From Capsicum annuum (taxonomy: Eukaryota; Streptophyta; Magnoliopsida; Solanales; Solanaceae): a stretch of 64,000 nt of DNA. Within the stretch, counting starts at the first letter, position 1, and the number at the start of each line of letters is the position of its first letter. Where the stretch lies: assembly GCF_002878395.1 (NCBI RefSeq), contig NC_061120.1, positions 116,672,705-116,736,704 of the forward strand, written 5' to 3'. Positions 34,994-47,078 of the stretch are shown here, piece after piece. The notes under the pieces are model-generated. The model had not been told where the DNA came from, ran no database searches, and was given only the letters and a program-made list of their open reading frames with translations. The position numbers and the translations under genes are program-made.

Positions 34994-36536
34994 TGTCACA
35001 AATCGAGGCTACCCCCTAGTTGCAAAAATGGTGCTTATGGTTACAAGTTACTACAAGCTAACCCATGAGCTGGTATCTATTGTGAGCACTGAATATAACA
35101 ACACTGATATGACATATGCAGAAGATAAACTGATAAAATACTCTAAAACTGGATACTAAAATATGAATTAAAACATTTCTAAAATATCTGATAACAACTG
35201 ATAATACTGAAATGACTGACTGATTGTTTAAATAATTGTCTGAAAGCCTCTAAACTGAATGAAGAGTTGATGGGACAAACCCCCAACTAACTCCAACTGA
35301 TTAAGAAAATGAAAATACTAAAATAACTTAAATAAACAAACATCACCTCGATGGATGAGGACTCACCACTACTGCTGCTGAATATATTGAGCTGTCTAGG
35401 AGTGATCGAGAAATTGAGCATTCGAACCTGTGTTATAAGACAACATAGCAGAAAGAATAGTATGCAATCACTACTTTGAATGTAATGGTATATGAGATGA
35501 GGACTGGATGTTATACATAAATTAATTGAGCATAAATGCATGAGCATGTAATATCTAAGAATGTAAGACCAAACATAAATATATTTCTAAAATAATCTAT
35601 AAATTGAAAGACTGAATCAGTGTTATGCAGTATCTATAAGTCTTATTTGTATACTTGGTCAAGAAAACTTAGACTGAGATAAACTGAAATACTGACTGTA
35701 ACTATGAGAGGTACCATCTAACCGATATGCCCTAATCTGAGCTAATCGGGGTCTAACTTGTAACCCTAGTTAGAAAGGTGTTAGTACTATGCCATGGGTA
35801 CTAATACTAGTTTTGTGGATCCACTAAACTGATGTCCTGAAGGACTAAAAAGTCACCCTCTACTGACAGGTACTCTCATAGGATATTTGTTAACCCTCTA
35901 TTGGCAGGTAGACATCTTAAACCTATGCTAGCGTCATAGTTCTATAACTCAGGGATTACTACTATAGGTCACACCCTTTACTGGCTAGTAAGCCCCCATA
36001 CGTGTGTTCGCTCGGTGCTAAATCCTACTCCCAACTGAACTGACACTGGTACTGAACTAAACTAAGGTTAACATTATTTCTGATGGTGCTTATCATGATC
36101 ATGAAAGTGTAACTATACTGATAAAATTCATGGATTAACTATCTGAGCACTTGAATAGATGAAATCATGTCAAACACATAGGTGTCGGGTGTTTATAACT
36201 TGCCAACACTGAATAATCATAAATTAAGATAACAAAGCTCAAACACTATAGTTTGGGATCATGGTTCCAACCCAACAACATAGACATTTCATCAAATATG
36301 TGAAAATTATGAACATCAACATGAGAATGTCTTAAACATAAGAAAAACAATATGACACATGTCTAATTAATGAATTAGGGGTTTAACACGAAATTGACTT
36401 GAACATGACATGGAAATTGCAACACTCAAAGCATGATATAACTCATTCCACTTGGAAACACTAGAAAACATTACTTTTAATTTAATTATCAAGAAATTCA
36501 TGGGTTTACTTCATCTTGAACATATATAAACTCATT
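34994..36536 (-). repeat. 3' LTR of element B, 5'-truncated
   Basis: Ends (minus strand) ...GATTTGTGACA at 34994. Its interior matches the LTR of element D: about 36400-36530 on minus corresponds to about 50640-50760 (shared CATGTCATGTTCA). The first roughly 0.75 kb of the LTR and the polypurine tract are missing, so the chromodomain stop at about 36537 runs straight into LTR interior. Confidence 0.6.
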
Positions 36537-36539
36537 AAT

Positions 36540-36597
36540 GTGGGTATTTGGTTTGCATATATGCTTCTGCTTCCCAAGTATCTTCCTTAATAGATTG
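36540..36597 (-). pseudogene. Element B chromodomain, C-terminal end
   Basis: Minus strand reads QSIKEDTWEAEAYMQTKYPH then a stop, the standard ending of Tekay polyproteins (compare TWEEKEDMNTKYPHLF in element C). It is separated from the rest by solo LTR E. Confidence 0.8.
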
Positions 36598-38717
36598 TGT
36601 CATGACCCAAACCAGGGCCTGGCTGGGACGAGCATTTCAAACCATGGAGGCCCGAAACACCCCTATCTATCTGGTAATCATGCACCTAATTTATATGATC
36701 AAAGTAATGCAGAGGAAACACAATAATTCAGAAACATGGTCATGAATATGAAAAGAAACAATAACGGGGAAATAAGGTTCTCCCAACATCAATCAACCTC
36801 TAAACAACTGTCTGCGAAAATCTCTAACTAATAACTGAGACAAATAACTGTATATAAACTGGGACAAGGCCCCCAGTAGACCCCAAAACTGAATATAAGA
36901 TAAAAGGACTACAGTACATAAGACCTTCCGAAACATAGAAGACTCACCACTTATCTCTACAACTTTATCTGAATGATCTATTGATCCTCTTGACCCCTAG
37001 ACTGGGCCTTTGAACCTGAGAGGTTGGAGAGGGAGAGGGGGTCAGCACAAAAGTACTGGCATGCAAAGATATCAAAACAAAACATAATATTTTTACAAAA
37101 TATAGTTGAGAGCCATTATAAAGCAATTTCGTATCAAATTATTTGAAAACACATGGGTGTAATGCAATAGTTTCTCAACAACAATGAAATGCAACTGAGC
37201 TAGGTGGAATACCCTACATAATTTACACTAACTTTTTAACCTCGGTTGCCGCCGAGATTAGAGTATAAGTGAGGGAGAGACACACAAGACCATGAAGCAT
37301 GATATCTCAACCCACTGGTAGTGCCCAAGATCACTTAGCCCGGGCTCCTACCTATAGTCCCAATGTGGGAATGACATAAAGTCAAGTACACAAGATCACT
37401 TAGACTAGTACCAAATCTCCGTGTCGGGAAATATGTTTTCCAGCGATGAGCCCTTACACTCAAACGCCTTCTTCGGGCATCCACCTATCTCATGTAAAAT
37501 CAATGCATTCGAATTTCATCTAATTCAATCACATATCATATTCTATAGGGTATCGTCATACCCAACTTGTAAGTCATCAATGTCACTTCCACATATGCAT
37601 TATCATGTAAAAACCAAGGTGCTTCATCATTTACAAGTGGTGAACAATATTTATTTCAAATTCATGCTCTCTTTTGTTGGTCACAATATGATATAGGGTA
37701 TCAAGACATTATCATGGGAATTTGAAAGCAATTTATCATTCATATTTATCAAACTTCCATGGAAAATCTCAAATCACATATGCATGGTTTCAACCATTGA
37801 AGTATATAGGCAAACAATTCCCATGACATAAAGAAAAATGACTTAGAAATCATATTGAAAGCAAGTTATTAGCATTTGATTGAAAACGCCCATTTAAAAG
37901 CATGCATGTTCATAAAAACTACACCCATGAGATTTTTGGATAACCCCACGTACCTCGATTACTACTAATATTAGATGCTTCTCGAAGCCTATGTTGAGAG
38001 GGTTACAAATATGCAATTTGTTCCTAAAACCCCCAGTTGAATCTCGAGTTGCTTGGGTTTTTATTTTGAACCCCTAAGGAGAATCTTTGAGCACTTTTGA
38101 TGAATTAAGGTGTATTCTGGGGTCCTTGGAACTGAATTTCGTGTTTTAGGGCTAAGTAAGGGTGGAAAAGGACCATTTTGCCCTAAAAACGGAGTGTTTA
38201 AGTCACTTGAATTCTTTACATAGGCGCCGCCCATCCCATTGCCTATGTTTACATAGGCTCCGTCTAGGCTATCGCCTATGTTTACATAGGCACCGCCTAG
38301 GCTATCACCTATGCTTTCCAGTGGGCATGGGCGATTGGTTAGGCGACGCATATCACTTTGAAAGGCCATAACTTATTGCTCGGGTATCGGATTTTAGCAA
38401 AATTAGTATCATTGGAAAGCTAACTTGAAGACCTATCATTAGAAACATAGTAGTCTCCCTAATTTGACATATACAGAGAGTTATGGTCGATGGAAGCTGA
38501 CAAAATTTGCAACATCCACTAAAACTTAGTCGATTGAAATAGTTTCAACTCGTCCTTGAGTTGAAGGACCTCTATGGTCTAAATTCAAGCTTGATTGGAT
38601 TCACATGCTACACAAATAATTAACATGCCGCATTGGCATAGGATTTTATGGCTTTGGGATTTATCAACACATCAAAATCATGGTCTATATTGTAGCCCAA
38701 AAATGCGGGGCATTACA
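36598..38717 (-). repeat. Solo LTR E inside element B, with GATTG target duplication
   Basis: A 2120-base LTR with complete ends: + strand TGTCATGACC at 36598 and GGGCATTACA ending at 38717. It is flanked by GATTG at 36593-36597 and GATTG at 38718-38722. Removing it and one GATTG makes the element B chromodomain readable across the site: KVLWQNQ ends at 38723 side and SIKEDTWEAEAYMQTKYPH continues at 36595-36540. It lacks internal sequence, so it formed by LTR-LTR recombination after insertion. It is therefore younger than element B. Confidence 0.9.
38215..38313. repeat. Three 33-base tandem repeats with hairpin ends in solo LTR E
   Basis: Units at 38215-38247, 38248-38280 and 38281-38313. 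Each starts TTTACATAGGC, ends in GCCTATG or ACCTATG, and has a GCC-rich centre. CATAGGC pairs with GCCTATG within each of the first two units, giving a 7-bp stem (6 bp in the third). It lies upstream of the LTR's promoter region on the minus strand. Open frames here (38061-38369 minus, 38162-38371 plus) are the repeats read through. Confidence 0.85.
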
Positions 38718-38722
38718 GATTG

Positions 38723-40150
38723 GTTCTGCCAAAGGACCTTAACTAAGGGAACTTCTTTATCCCTTAGACTATGAATCTAATGATCAAGGATCTTAACAAG
38801 GAATTCTTCATAGGAAAGACTATCCTTAACATCCTTATCTTCTAAAAGAACAACTATAGCTGAAAAACTAATACACTTCTTTAACAAAGAAACATAAAAT
38901 ACTGAATGTAATGATGCCAAATATGTAGGCAACTCTAGCTCAAAAGCTACCTTTCTAAAAAAACACAAGATCCTATATGAGCCAATATAGTAGGGACTGA
39001 TTTTCCCCTTCTTGCCAAATCTCTTCACTCCTTACATAGGCAATATTTTCAAATAGACCAAATCACCAACCTCAAACTCAGGATCCCTTTTTCTCACGTC
39101 TGAATAAGATTTATGATGGCTTTGGGTTATCCTCGGCCTTTCCTGTATCAATTAAACGTTTTCCATCGCATCAAACATTGTATCTGGCTCTATCAAAGTA
39201 GCTTCACCTACCTTAAACTACCCAATAAGTGATCTATATCTCCTCTCATATAAAGCCTCAACCGAAGCCATTTGAATACTGGAGTGATACTGTAGTAAGA
39301 AAACTTAATCAAAAGTAACTGGTTATCCCAACTACCTTTAAAGTCAATAACAAATACCCTCAATATATCCTCTACTATCTGAATGGTCCTCTCTGCCTAA
39401 CCATCTATCTGAGGATAAAAAGTTGTACTGAGATGGACCTAGGTAACAAGACCCTTCAAAAAAGACTTCCAAAAGTATAAGGTAAACTGAGTACCTCTAT
39501 CTGAAATAATAGACAATAGAACCTAATGCAATTTAATCAACTTCCTAATATCAAGCCTGGCATAATCCTCATCTAAGTACGAAGTATGAACTAGCAACAA
39601 ATAAGCTGATTTGTTTATTCTATCTATAATGATCCATATTGAATTATGTTGACGACGTGTATGAGGCAACCCTATCATAAAATTCATGTTCACTACTTCT
39701 TACTCCCAAGTAGGAATGCTGAAATTCTACAATATACCACAAGGTCTTTGGTGCTCAATCTTGACCTACTGAAAATTTTTGCACTTAGCCGCAAACTCTA
39801 CAATATCCTTCGTTATACCAGTCCACCAATTAATTTCCCATAAATCACAGTATATCTTAGTGGCTGCGGTATGGATAGAGTATCACGTACTATGCGCTTC
39901 TTCAAGTATTCATTGTATCAAATCATCAAGATATAAAGCACATAACCTACCCTAACAATAAAGCATAACATCTCCCCTTTGAGAGAAAAACTCTACCTTT
40001 TAATCTCTAATTACCTCCTTTAACTCAACAAAACTAGGATCCCTATCTTGGTTTTGTTTCACTTTGGTAACCAAGGAAGATTCTAGACCATTCTGAACCC
40101 ATACACTACCTTTAGCAAAATTAACCAAATGAACACCTAATTTAGTAAGC
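38723..40150 (-). pseudogene. Element B integrase and chromodomain, broken
   Basis: Would insert the element into chromatin. It contains a degraded zinc-binding N-terminus (about 39900-39750), then VNMNFMIG near 39690, where the first catalytic Asp is now Asn. The second Asp is kept in ISDRGTQF (about 39495). The Glu region reads AERTIQIVEDIL near 39385. From 39028 an open piece carries MKRFGKKGKISPYYIGSYRI, then KKCISFSA and DSLSYEEFLVKILDH, the start of the chromodomain. There are frameshifts and several stops. Confidence 0.7.
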
Positions 40151-40199
40151 TGATGAACCTCACTAAATAATAACTTCTTCTTACCTCCTTAACATAAAC

Positions 40200-40720
40200 A
40201 ACACTGCCCATAGACAACCTGCTAAGGATAACAACCACTACATTAACCTTTCTCGGATGATACAACATACTCATATCATAATCCTTTAATAACTCAAGCC
40301 ACCTTTTACTGACAAAGATTCAGATCCTTCTGTATGAACACATACTGCAAACTCTTATGATATGTGAACACATCCACATGAATCCCATAAAGATAATGTA
40401 TCTAAATTTTCAATACAAAAGCAACAACTGCCAACTCAAGATCATGTGTAGGATAATTCTTTTTATAGGTTTTAGAATGTCTAGAGGCATAGGCAATGAC
40501 CGTACCTCTCTACGTCAATAAAAACCCAAGAAAAACTTTGGAAGCATCATAATAAACCACAAATCCATCTGAACCATCTGGCAAGGTCAATATTCGAGCA
40601 AAAGTGAGCAGAGTCTTTACCTCCTGAAAACTCTTATGAAAAGATTCTAAGCACTAAAATTTGTCTTTCTTTTGAGTCATAGAGACATGGAGGATGCAGT
40701 AAAAGAAAACCCTTTAACAA
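40200..40720 (-). pseudogene. Element B RNase H, broken
   Basis: Minus-strand fragments match the RNase H of elements C and D in order. A segment near 40570-40540 carries DGSDGFVVYYDASK-like residues, the first acidic motif, and a segment near 40300-40230 corresponds to the [15 protein letters not shown] block. Frames are heavily interrupted, and only short stretches can be read with confidence. Confidence 0.55.
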
Positions 40721-40889
40721 ATCATCTGTAATAGATTGTAGAACCCAAGTAACACTAAATATCTAATAAAGAGATAGGTTTACGCTAGTTTCTCACTACT
40801 TTACTCTTTCGAGGGTCAACTCTAATGACATCGAAGAAAATAATATGGCAAAGAAAATCTACTTACCTTAGCCAAAATTTTCACTTACT

Positions 40890-41420
40890 AAACTTGACAA
40901 ACAACTGATGAGCTCTAATAATCTACAACACAATTCTCAGCTGGTCTGCATGATCATTTTCATATGGGAATAGACAAGGATATCATCAATGAATACTATG
41001 GCAAATATGTCCGAGTAATGTTTGAACTCCCTATTCATCAAGTTCATGAAAGCTGCACGGACATTCGTTAGTACAAAAGACATAACTAGGAATTCGAAGT
41101 GACCATATTGAGTTCTGAAAGTTGTCTTTGAAATGTCATATTCTCTGACTCTAAGATGATGATACCTAGATCTGAGGTGTATCATAGAGAAATAACTGAC
41201 ACTCTAAAGTTGGTCAAACAAGTCATCAATTTTGGGGAGTGAATACTTATTCTTCATTGTGACTTTGTTCAACTGACGATAATCAATACATATTCTAAGA
41301 GAACCGTCTTTTTGCATGAACAAAATTTGAGATATTTATGGAGAAACACTGGGCCTGATGAAACCCTTATCTAAGATATGTTGTAACTATTCTTTCAAAT
41401 TATTAAACTCAGTTTGAGCC
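40890..41420 (-). pseudogene. Element B reverse transcriptase, broken
   Basis: Motifs in order on minus are [20 protein letters not shown] (about 41320-41260), [10 protein letters not shown], then [29 protein letters not shown], and the catalytic box [11 protein letters not shown] (about 41000-40968), which keeps both Asp residues. The motif A Asp in the KMDLRSGYH block has become a hydrophobic reading (MIHLRSRYH), so the enzyme would be inactive. The region is open from 41185 to 40937. Confidence 0.75.
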
Positions 41421-41459
41421 ATTCAGTAATGTGGAATAGAGATAGGATGGGTATCGATA

Positions 41460-41817
41460 GGAGATCTTTTCCCAAGTCAATTTCCTTTTTGGGAGAAACT
41501 TCAGGAAGATTTGCAGGGAAATTCCCTTACTACTAAAACTAACTCAAGATTTGGATTCATAAAACTAGAGTCTTTGACCCGAACAAGATGGTAAATGAAC
41601 CCTTTAGATATCATCCTTTTATCCTTAAGATAAGAAACAATATGACCCCAAAGCACTATAGTACTACCACTTTATTCAATAACTGGTTCATTAGGAAACT
41701 AAAACTGAGCAACCCTATTTCTGCAATCAAATGAAGCATAATATGAGTGGAGCCAATCAATGCTAAGAATGGCATTGAAATTGGTTATTTCTAACTCATC
41801 TTTGTCTTTACTCTGTA
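41460..41817 (-). pseudogene. Element B protease end and linker to RT
   Basis: Minus strand contains DELEITNFNAILSIDWLHSY at about 41800-41740 (retropepsin closing block ILGMDWL), then a linker with HLVRVKDSSF near 41580. The catalytic loop lies outside, beyond the break at 41817. One or more stops occur. Confidence 0.6.
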
Positions 41818-41960
41818 TCATCATGCTTACTTGTAGGATCACAAACACCAGAAATTAATGTATTTAAATGAATAATTATTCTCATGTACTCAATTAATTC
41901 ATCAGAGTATGCAAGAATTTGAATATAAACGAGTGGCAAAATTGCTCAGCAAGCCCAACT
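41818..41960 (-). repeat. Athila-2 3' LTR, first 140 bases only
   Basis: Aligned with 54482-54613: both carry CATCATGCTTACTTGTAGGA or CATCATGCTTACCTGTAGGA and the AGTGGCAAAATT block. On minus the LTR starts near GCAATTTTGCCACTC after AAGTTGGGCTTG. It is cut at 41817 by the protease of element B. Confidence 0.6.
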
Positions 41961-43676
41961 TAAAACTTTGCTTATCCTTAAACAAGACTATTCCAGACTA
42001 AATGAGACTACTCAACATCTAAGCCCACTCTTTCAACCAAATTATCACTATGATTTGAACTTGATTAGCACCAACAATTAGTAAACAAACATGAAAAGAA
42101 CTATTCATAAAACTCCCTTCAAAATCAATCAGGTTTTTAAGAATGGAAAAGATTTACAAAAAATCAACAAACAATACTAACTCTCAAGAGGTAACTCTTT
42201 ATCAATAGTGACTTACCTACACTCTCTTTCCTTAATTTTAGAATATGACAATTGCACCAACATTTATTAGTTTAGATGCCTCCTCACAAAGGGAAGTCCC
42301 AACATACCAAATTTTTATTCATGCAACAAGGGACAATTGAGCAAGCACTCAATCTCCCAAAGAATTCCTCAATGCAAATAAGTATCATGTCATATGCTTG
42401 CCCTTATTTTTAATTGCTACTAACTTAAATACACTTTGTTGAAGATCTCGAAGGACTTTTTCTAGGTTGTAATGCAGGCTCGGGGAAAGGTAGGATAAAC
42501 ATTTAGGATAAAAGTGACTACACCCTCCATGAATTTCCACATAATGTACTACTAGATTAAACTTTGGGTTATGGGCCACTAAATTTTATTGTACTTCACG
42601 CATGTATACTTTTACTACAATGGTTCACCATCTTTTGAAAGCATTTTATTTTCAATTCTTTTGTGGGTGCAATATCATGCTTTTATTTCTTTTGTTGACT
42701 CTTTTCTTTTTTTTGTCGTTCATTCATCCTCATCGTGTAGCTTTTAGGCTCTCATTTATAATATTGTTGCTCAAAATCACCTCTTCTATGATCCACCACC
42801 CCAACTTAGGCTTTTAGCCTCAAGTTGCACTTTTAACTTTATGGAGGGTATGGTTTAAGAGAGGAATAACTTTCAAAAGGTTGAAGGCTTGTAATTTGGT
42901 TGCCAAAGAAAGACTCAAAGGATTGAAAGGGGTGACTAGGGATACTATTTGTGCACGGGTAGGCTTTTTAAGGTAAAATGGTTTTCCATGATCACAAAAA
43001 AGGACTAAGATCATTTCTCCAATCAAGCATTATCACAATTAGCTATAAAAGACAAATGGGGAAAGTTTTAGATGACACAAGTAAGCATGAGAACCAATCA
43101 ACTAAAATCTCCACACATGGCATATGAATTTTTCTATGAGGATCAATTACATTTTCTATTTGAGAGAAAAAGGAGATATTCATCACACACTACCAACTAA
43201 AGCATTTGGTGTTCAAAAAGAGGTAACGCATTGTTAAAAAATCATTCATAAGCATGCTCTTGACTTTCACAAAAAAAATTTGACGCAGGGGGATGTTTGC
43301 TTCATATTTTTCCATGCACAATTAGCTATTGTTAGCACCTACTCAAATCGTCATCTCATATTTTGGATCTTACATGGGCAAACCATATGGATACTCAAAC
43401 TTTACTAAAGAAATAATGGGAATGCCAATCTATAATGCTATAGGTACTCAAACTTCCCTTATATTTACGACTCTAAACCCCTACACATGATAATTTTCCC
43501 TTAAGATTTTAATCACGCAATCTATCATAGGGAAATACTCATCCAATATTATTGTGAAAATAAAATAAAAATCTAAAAGATTAAAACAAAAGAAATTAAT
43601 CCCTAAAACATAGGCACCGTTAAGGTACCCAATATTAAACTATGAATCCAATTATCCAAAACAACTAGAAATCAAA
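41961..43676 (-). other. Athila-2 3' non-coding region with polypurine tract
   Basis: No gene. Minus strand reads AAAAGCCTAAGTTGGGGTGG at 42811-42792, matching the internal purine tract of the first Athila-like element (2909), followed by an A/G-rich stretch. The open frames at 42385-42579 and 42820-43026 have no recognisable domain. Confidence 0.45.
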
Positions 43677-45102
43677 TCATCCAAATAAAATATAAAACAT
43701 CCATATAGGAATCCAAGATACAGACCCAACATCAAATATAAGATAAATACGAAGATGGGCACCCCTAACTAATGATGTTGCAGTTTCCTCACTACATATC
43801 ATAAAAGCATAAAAAAAGTTTAAGGGGCTCCCTGAAACTGTATCAAATGTTATCATCACTATCTGTCTCCTCATCGGTGTTATTGGATTCTGGCTCCTCA
43901 TCATCAGACCACTTTGCTGCAATATTATCATCCATATCTGCTTTGGGAGACGGAAGCCTATCTTAGGGCTTCAGGACCATCCACAAGCTCTTCACCTCTT
44001 TCCATATATAGGTGAAAAATTATTTTTATCCCTTCTCTTCATCTTATCATGAGAATATCATATCTCCCAATGTGACTATGCCAAGGAAGAGTAGGCCCGC
44101 TCAAGCCTAGATATGGTGGTTCTCTATGACTTTTGATCCTTGAGGAACCTCTCATAATTACTCTGGGCAATGTAGAAGTGATAACTGGTAGATGAATGAC
44201 CCAAGCCTTGAGGTAATTTGGACACCAACTCTTTACTATCCGTATCTGACTCAAGAGTTCTTGAAATTGCCCTTCTGAGGATAGACTATAGGCATCAAGA
44301 TCATTATACACTTATTTAATAGACTCAATCTTCCTTGTTTTTCTGTTTGAAGCTACGCCCTTACCATGAATCTTCAGTTTGTAAATAGGTGTCTTTATGG
44401 ATATCTATTTATCCCTTAGATATTCCTTAACACTAGCTCTTTTACATAGCTCTGTGATCAAGGATGGAAGCATAAGCATAGGGACAGATTTGTTCTTGAA
44501 ATTTCTAATCTCTAAAAGCACAAAGCGACCAATGTTCAAAGTAATATTATCTATGAGGCAAGATACCATTATGGCTCGCATAACAAGGACATGTGTTATG
44601 TTGGTTGTTAGAGAAACACAACAATAGATGATGGTCAAAAAAATTCAAGCCTTAGTCGTAAAGTCATTCAATATTATCCTTATTTTAGTAGCGGCCCATG
44701 AGACTTCCCTTCTTGGCATAGTTGTGCAGCCAGCTAGCTTCCTAAGGCACAATTCATTGCCTCATATTCTATTATATCGGTATCCAGCAACTCATACACT
44801 TTGTTTATTTGTTTGAATCAAAAATAAACATCCTTTCTCTAAATTTTCATAACTGGTTGGAGATTTTCACTATGCTAAGATTTGCATAGAATTTCTAACT
44901 GATTGTTTATTGGATCGAAATGGATGTAGTTCAAAACATCTCCAATCTATTGCCTCCAATATCCCATAAAATGTCAGGATTTTTTTGGACACTTGTTCTA
45001 GAGATATGCCCCACTCAGGAGAAATTTTTTCTTAGAGAGGTCCTCATAGTAAAGTGTTTAGAACTCGGCAAAGAGAAATTATATTTGATTGTATTCTGCC
45101 AT
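43677..45102 (-). pseudogene. Athila-2 ORF in the env position (plant-transposon-protein-like), broken
   Basis: Starts at the ATG at 45102 (MAEYN), after a T-rich stretch with a possible splice acceptor (TTTTATGTTTTAGG). Recognisable piece at 44638-44405: residues NIGRFVLLEIRNFKN and LMLPSLITELCKRASV resemble the conserved middle of a protein often annotated in Solanaceae as a putative plant transposon protein. A further open piece at 44311-44039 includes LSSEGQFQELLSQIRIVKSW, and 43931-43677 is acidic in the + complement. Its place between pol and the 3' LTR is where Athila elements carry an env-like gene. Its function is unknown, and several stops occur. Confidence 0.45.
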
Positions 45103-45984
45103 CTTTCAGCTTAAAAAACCTAAAACATAAAACAAATAAAGCACTAATCGTCAAGATCATTTTATGAAAACAACATATTATGGATCAGTTAAGCTAAAGA
45201 AATGGTATATGGGTCAAATTTGGGCTTAAAATAATAACTAAATATTTTTGGAAAGTCTGTCAGATAGGACTCAAATATCATGATTGATCTTTACTGAGTC
45301 GCAACTACAACACTTGAGAGTCTTGTCAGTCAGGCCTCATGTCTTGTAATTATGAGTACGACACCACAATCACAATTTGGAAATCATGGTTGTGGTACCT
45401 AAGGCTGCAGTCTTAGGCTTTCTCAAGACAAAAATGGCCAATTTCTCTAACTAATTATGTTTATAACAATTATATAATACTAATAACTTGAAGCATGATT
45501 CCTAAACACTCAATCATGTCCTTTAGTTCATCGAAAACTTTTAAGAAGTTCATTTGGCATTTCAAAAAACACTTTGTGTGCACATATATTTCATACTAAT
45601 TTTGAATAATTTTTGGTACTCAGGATTTCCCCAAGAATGCACACACCAATAAGAAAAACATCACAACAAACAATATTAATTTAGACACTAATTATGGATA
45701 AAAATCACAAATTTAGGCCATGGACCCAAACATGCTTCTATGACCCATATTTATGCATAAAATAGGAAATTGAAATGACATACCAGATGCTTAGATGCAA
45801 ATACGGATGATGTACACTCTAACACCAATCATAGTGATTAAAAATTAAAGATTTTTGGGTATTTGAAGATAGTTGAGTGTAGGAACCATTTTGGAGATGG
45901 TTTCTATTTATAACTACCATATTCATAATCGTAATTCAGAATTCACGATTGTAATCATGTAGGGACTGGGATTAAATGGTCCCT
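45103..45984 (-). other. Leader of the env-position ORF, or LTR-like insert
   Basis: No coding frame. Minus strand has TTATAAATAG at about 45911-45902 and a cluster of GAGTC/GTGGTG words at about 45290-45440. It could be the leader of the env-position ORF or an old LTR fragment. No repeat ends were found. Confidence 0.3.
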
Positions 45985-47072
45985 AACCAACAGATTATAC
46001 AACACGCCTATCGGTTTCTTAATTGAATGGTCCACCATCAAAAGTCTCATGGTAGTGGAGTGGCAGTACCTAAGACTATCTTTCAATACATGACATATGG
46101 AATCAATTAAATACTAGCTCTAAGATCATACAATGCCTTTTCAAATTTGAGCATCCCGATGGTGCAATGGATGGTGACTGCACACGGATCTTTTCTTTCT
46201 CTATTACTTTGTTTGCGATGATTGCACTACAACTATGAGTCATCCTAATGGTCTCACAATGTACAAGCTGTTTCTTTGTCATCAAGTTCTTCATGGAGTT
46301 ATCATACCCTGGGATATCTTAGAGGGATTTTAATAATAGAATACTAATTGAAAGATTGCTAAGTTTTGAAAGAAACTTTTTGAACTTGGCATTGGCATCT
46401 TTCTTTTTAAAAAATTACGGAAAGGGTGAAGGAATTTTCATTGGGGGAAATGGAACACTTTGAGGTTCATTCACCTTTTTTTCATCACCATCAATCATTT
46501 TAGAACTTCCCCTATTATCATCCTTTTCTTTAATGATCATTGGGACCTCAATAGTTGTTTCCATACATTTTGATGCATTAATACGTTTCTATTCTAGCCT
46601 CTTTCATCTAGAAATTTCTTGTACATCATGAGACTTCTCAATTTGTTTTTTGTCAACCTAAACCACACTTTCGCCAAGATTTATACAACTTGTAGTAATT
46701 ATGGCCATAACATAGGCATCATTTTTGGGATTAACCACAATGTCACTAGTAGGCTACTTTTTGGCCTAACATTGGGTTGGGGTAAAATTTGGCCTAGTTG
46801 TATTTATAATTGCTTAATTGAGTCTGAGTGTCTTATGACTATTTTATTAAGTTGAGAGAATTCCCCTTTTAATTATTGAACCATCTTATTGGTACCTTCC
46901 ACACGCATCTAAATCTGGTCAAGGACTCCATAGTTTTAATTTTTTTGAATCCATAATGATTGATTCATTGTCCTTAACATGATCATGAGGAGGTACATGT
47001 CTATCATATCCTTTATTCTTATCCCTCTAATTTGGATCTCTATCCCTCTCTTGGGGAGCTTTAATCTTGTTC
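45985..47072 (-). pseudogene. Athila-2 gag C-terminus and protease, broken
   Basis: Minus strand from 47072: a basic linker (APQERDRDPN), a coiled-coil region, then ANAKFKKFLSKLSNLSISIL at about 46400-46340, SMKNLMTKKQLVHCETI near 46294 and HSCSAIIANKVIEKEK near 46225. After a frameshift comes the protease: IDSICHVLKDSLRY, then TTMRLLMVDHSIKKPIGVLY at about 46050-45990. The catalytic Asp loop is degraded. Pol is deleted after 45985. Confidence 0.65.
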
Positions 47073-47078
47073 ATGCAT

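Larger units (their letters stand above)
34994..41817 (-). mobile_element. Tekay/Del chromovirus element B, split by a solo LTR
   Basis: On the minus strand: protease end, RT, RNase H, integrase and chromodomain, then a 3' LTR whose beginning is deleted. Gag and the 5' LTR are absent; at 41817 the protease meets the stub of an Athila-2 LTR. A solo LTR (36598-38717) is inserted in the chromodomain. There are many stops throughout. Family assignment comes from RT and integrase similarity to elements C and D and from the C-terminal chromodomain. Confidence 0.75.

Noticed and set aside
38061..38369. Minus-strand frame with repeated NIGDSLGGAYV-type units, looking like a repeat protein.
   Set aside because: The units are the three 33-base DNA repeats in solo LTR E; 33 is a multiple of three, so the frame stays open by chance.
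44397..44627. + strand frame of 76 codons, and a second at 44628-44816.
   Set aside because: The minus strand at the same place reads as the env-position ORF with a recognisable LMLPSLITELCKRA block.
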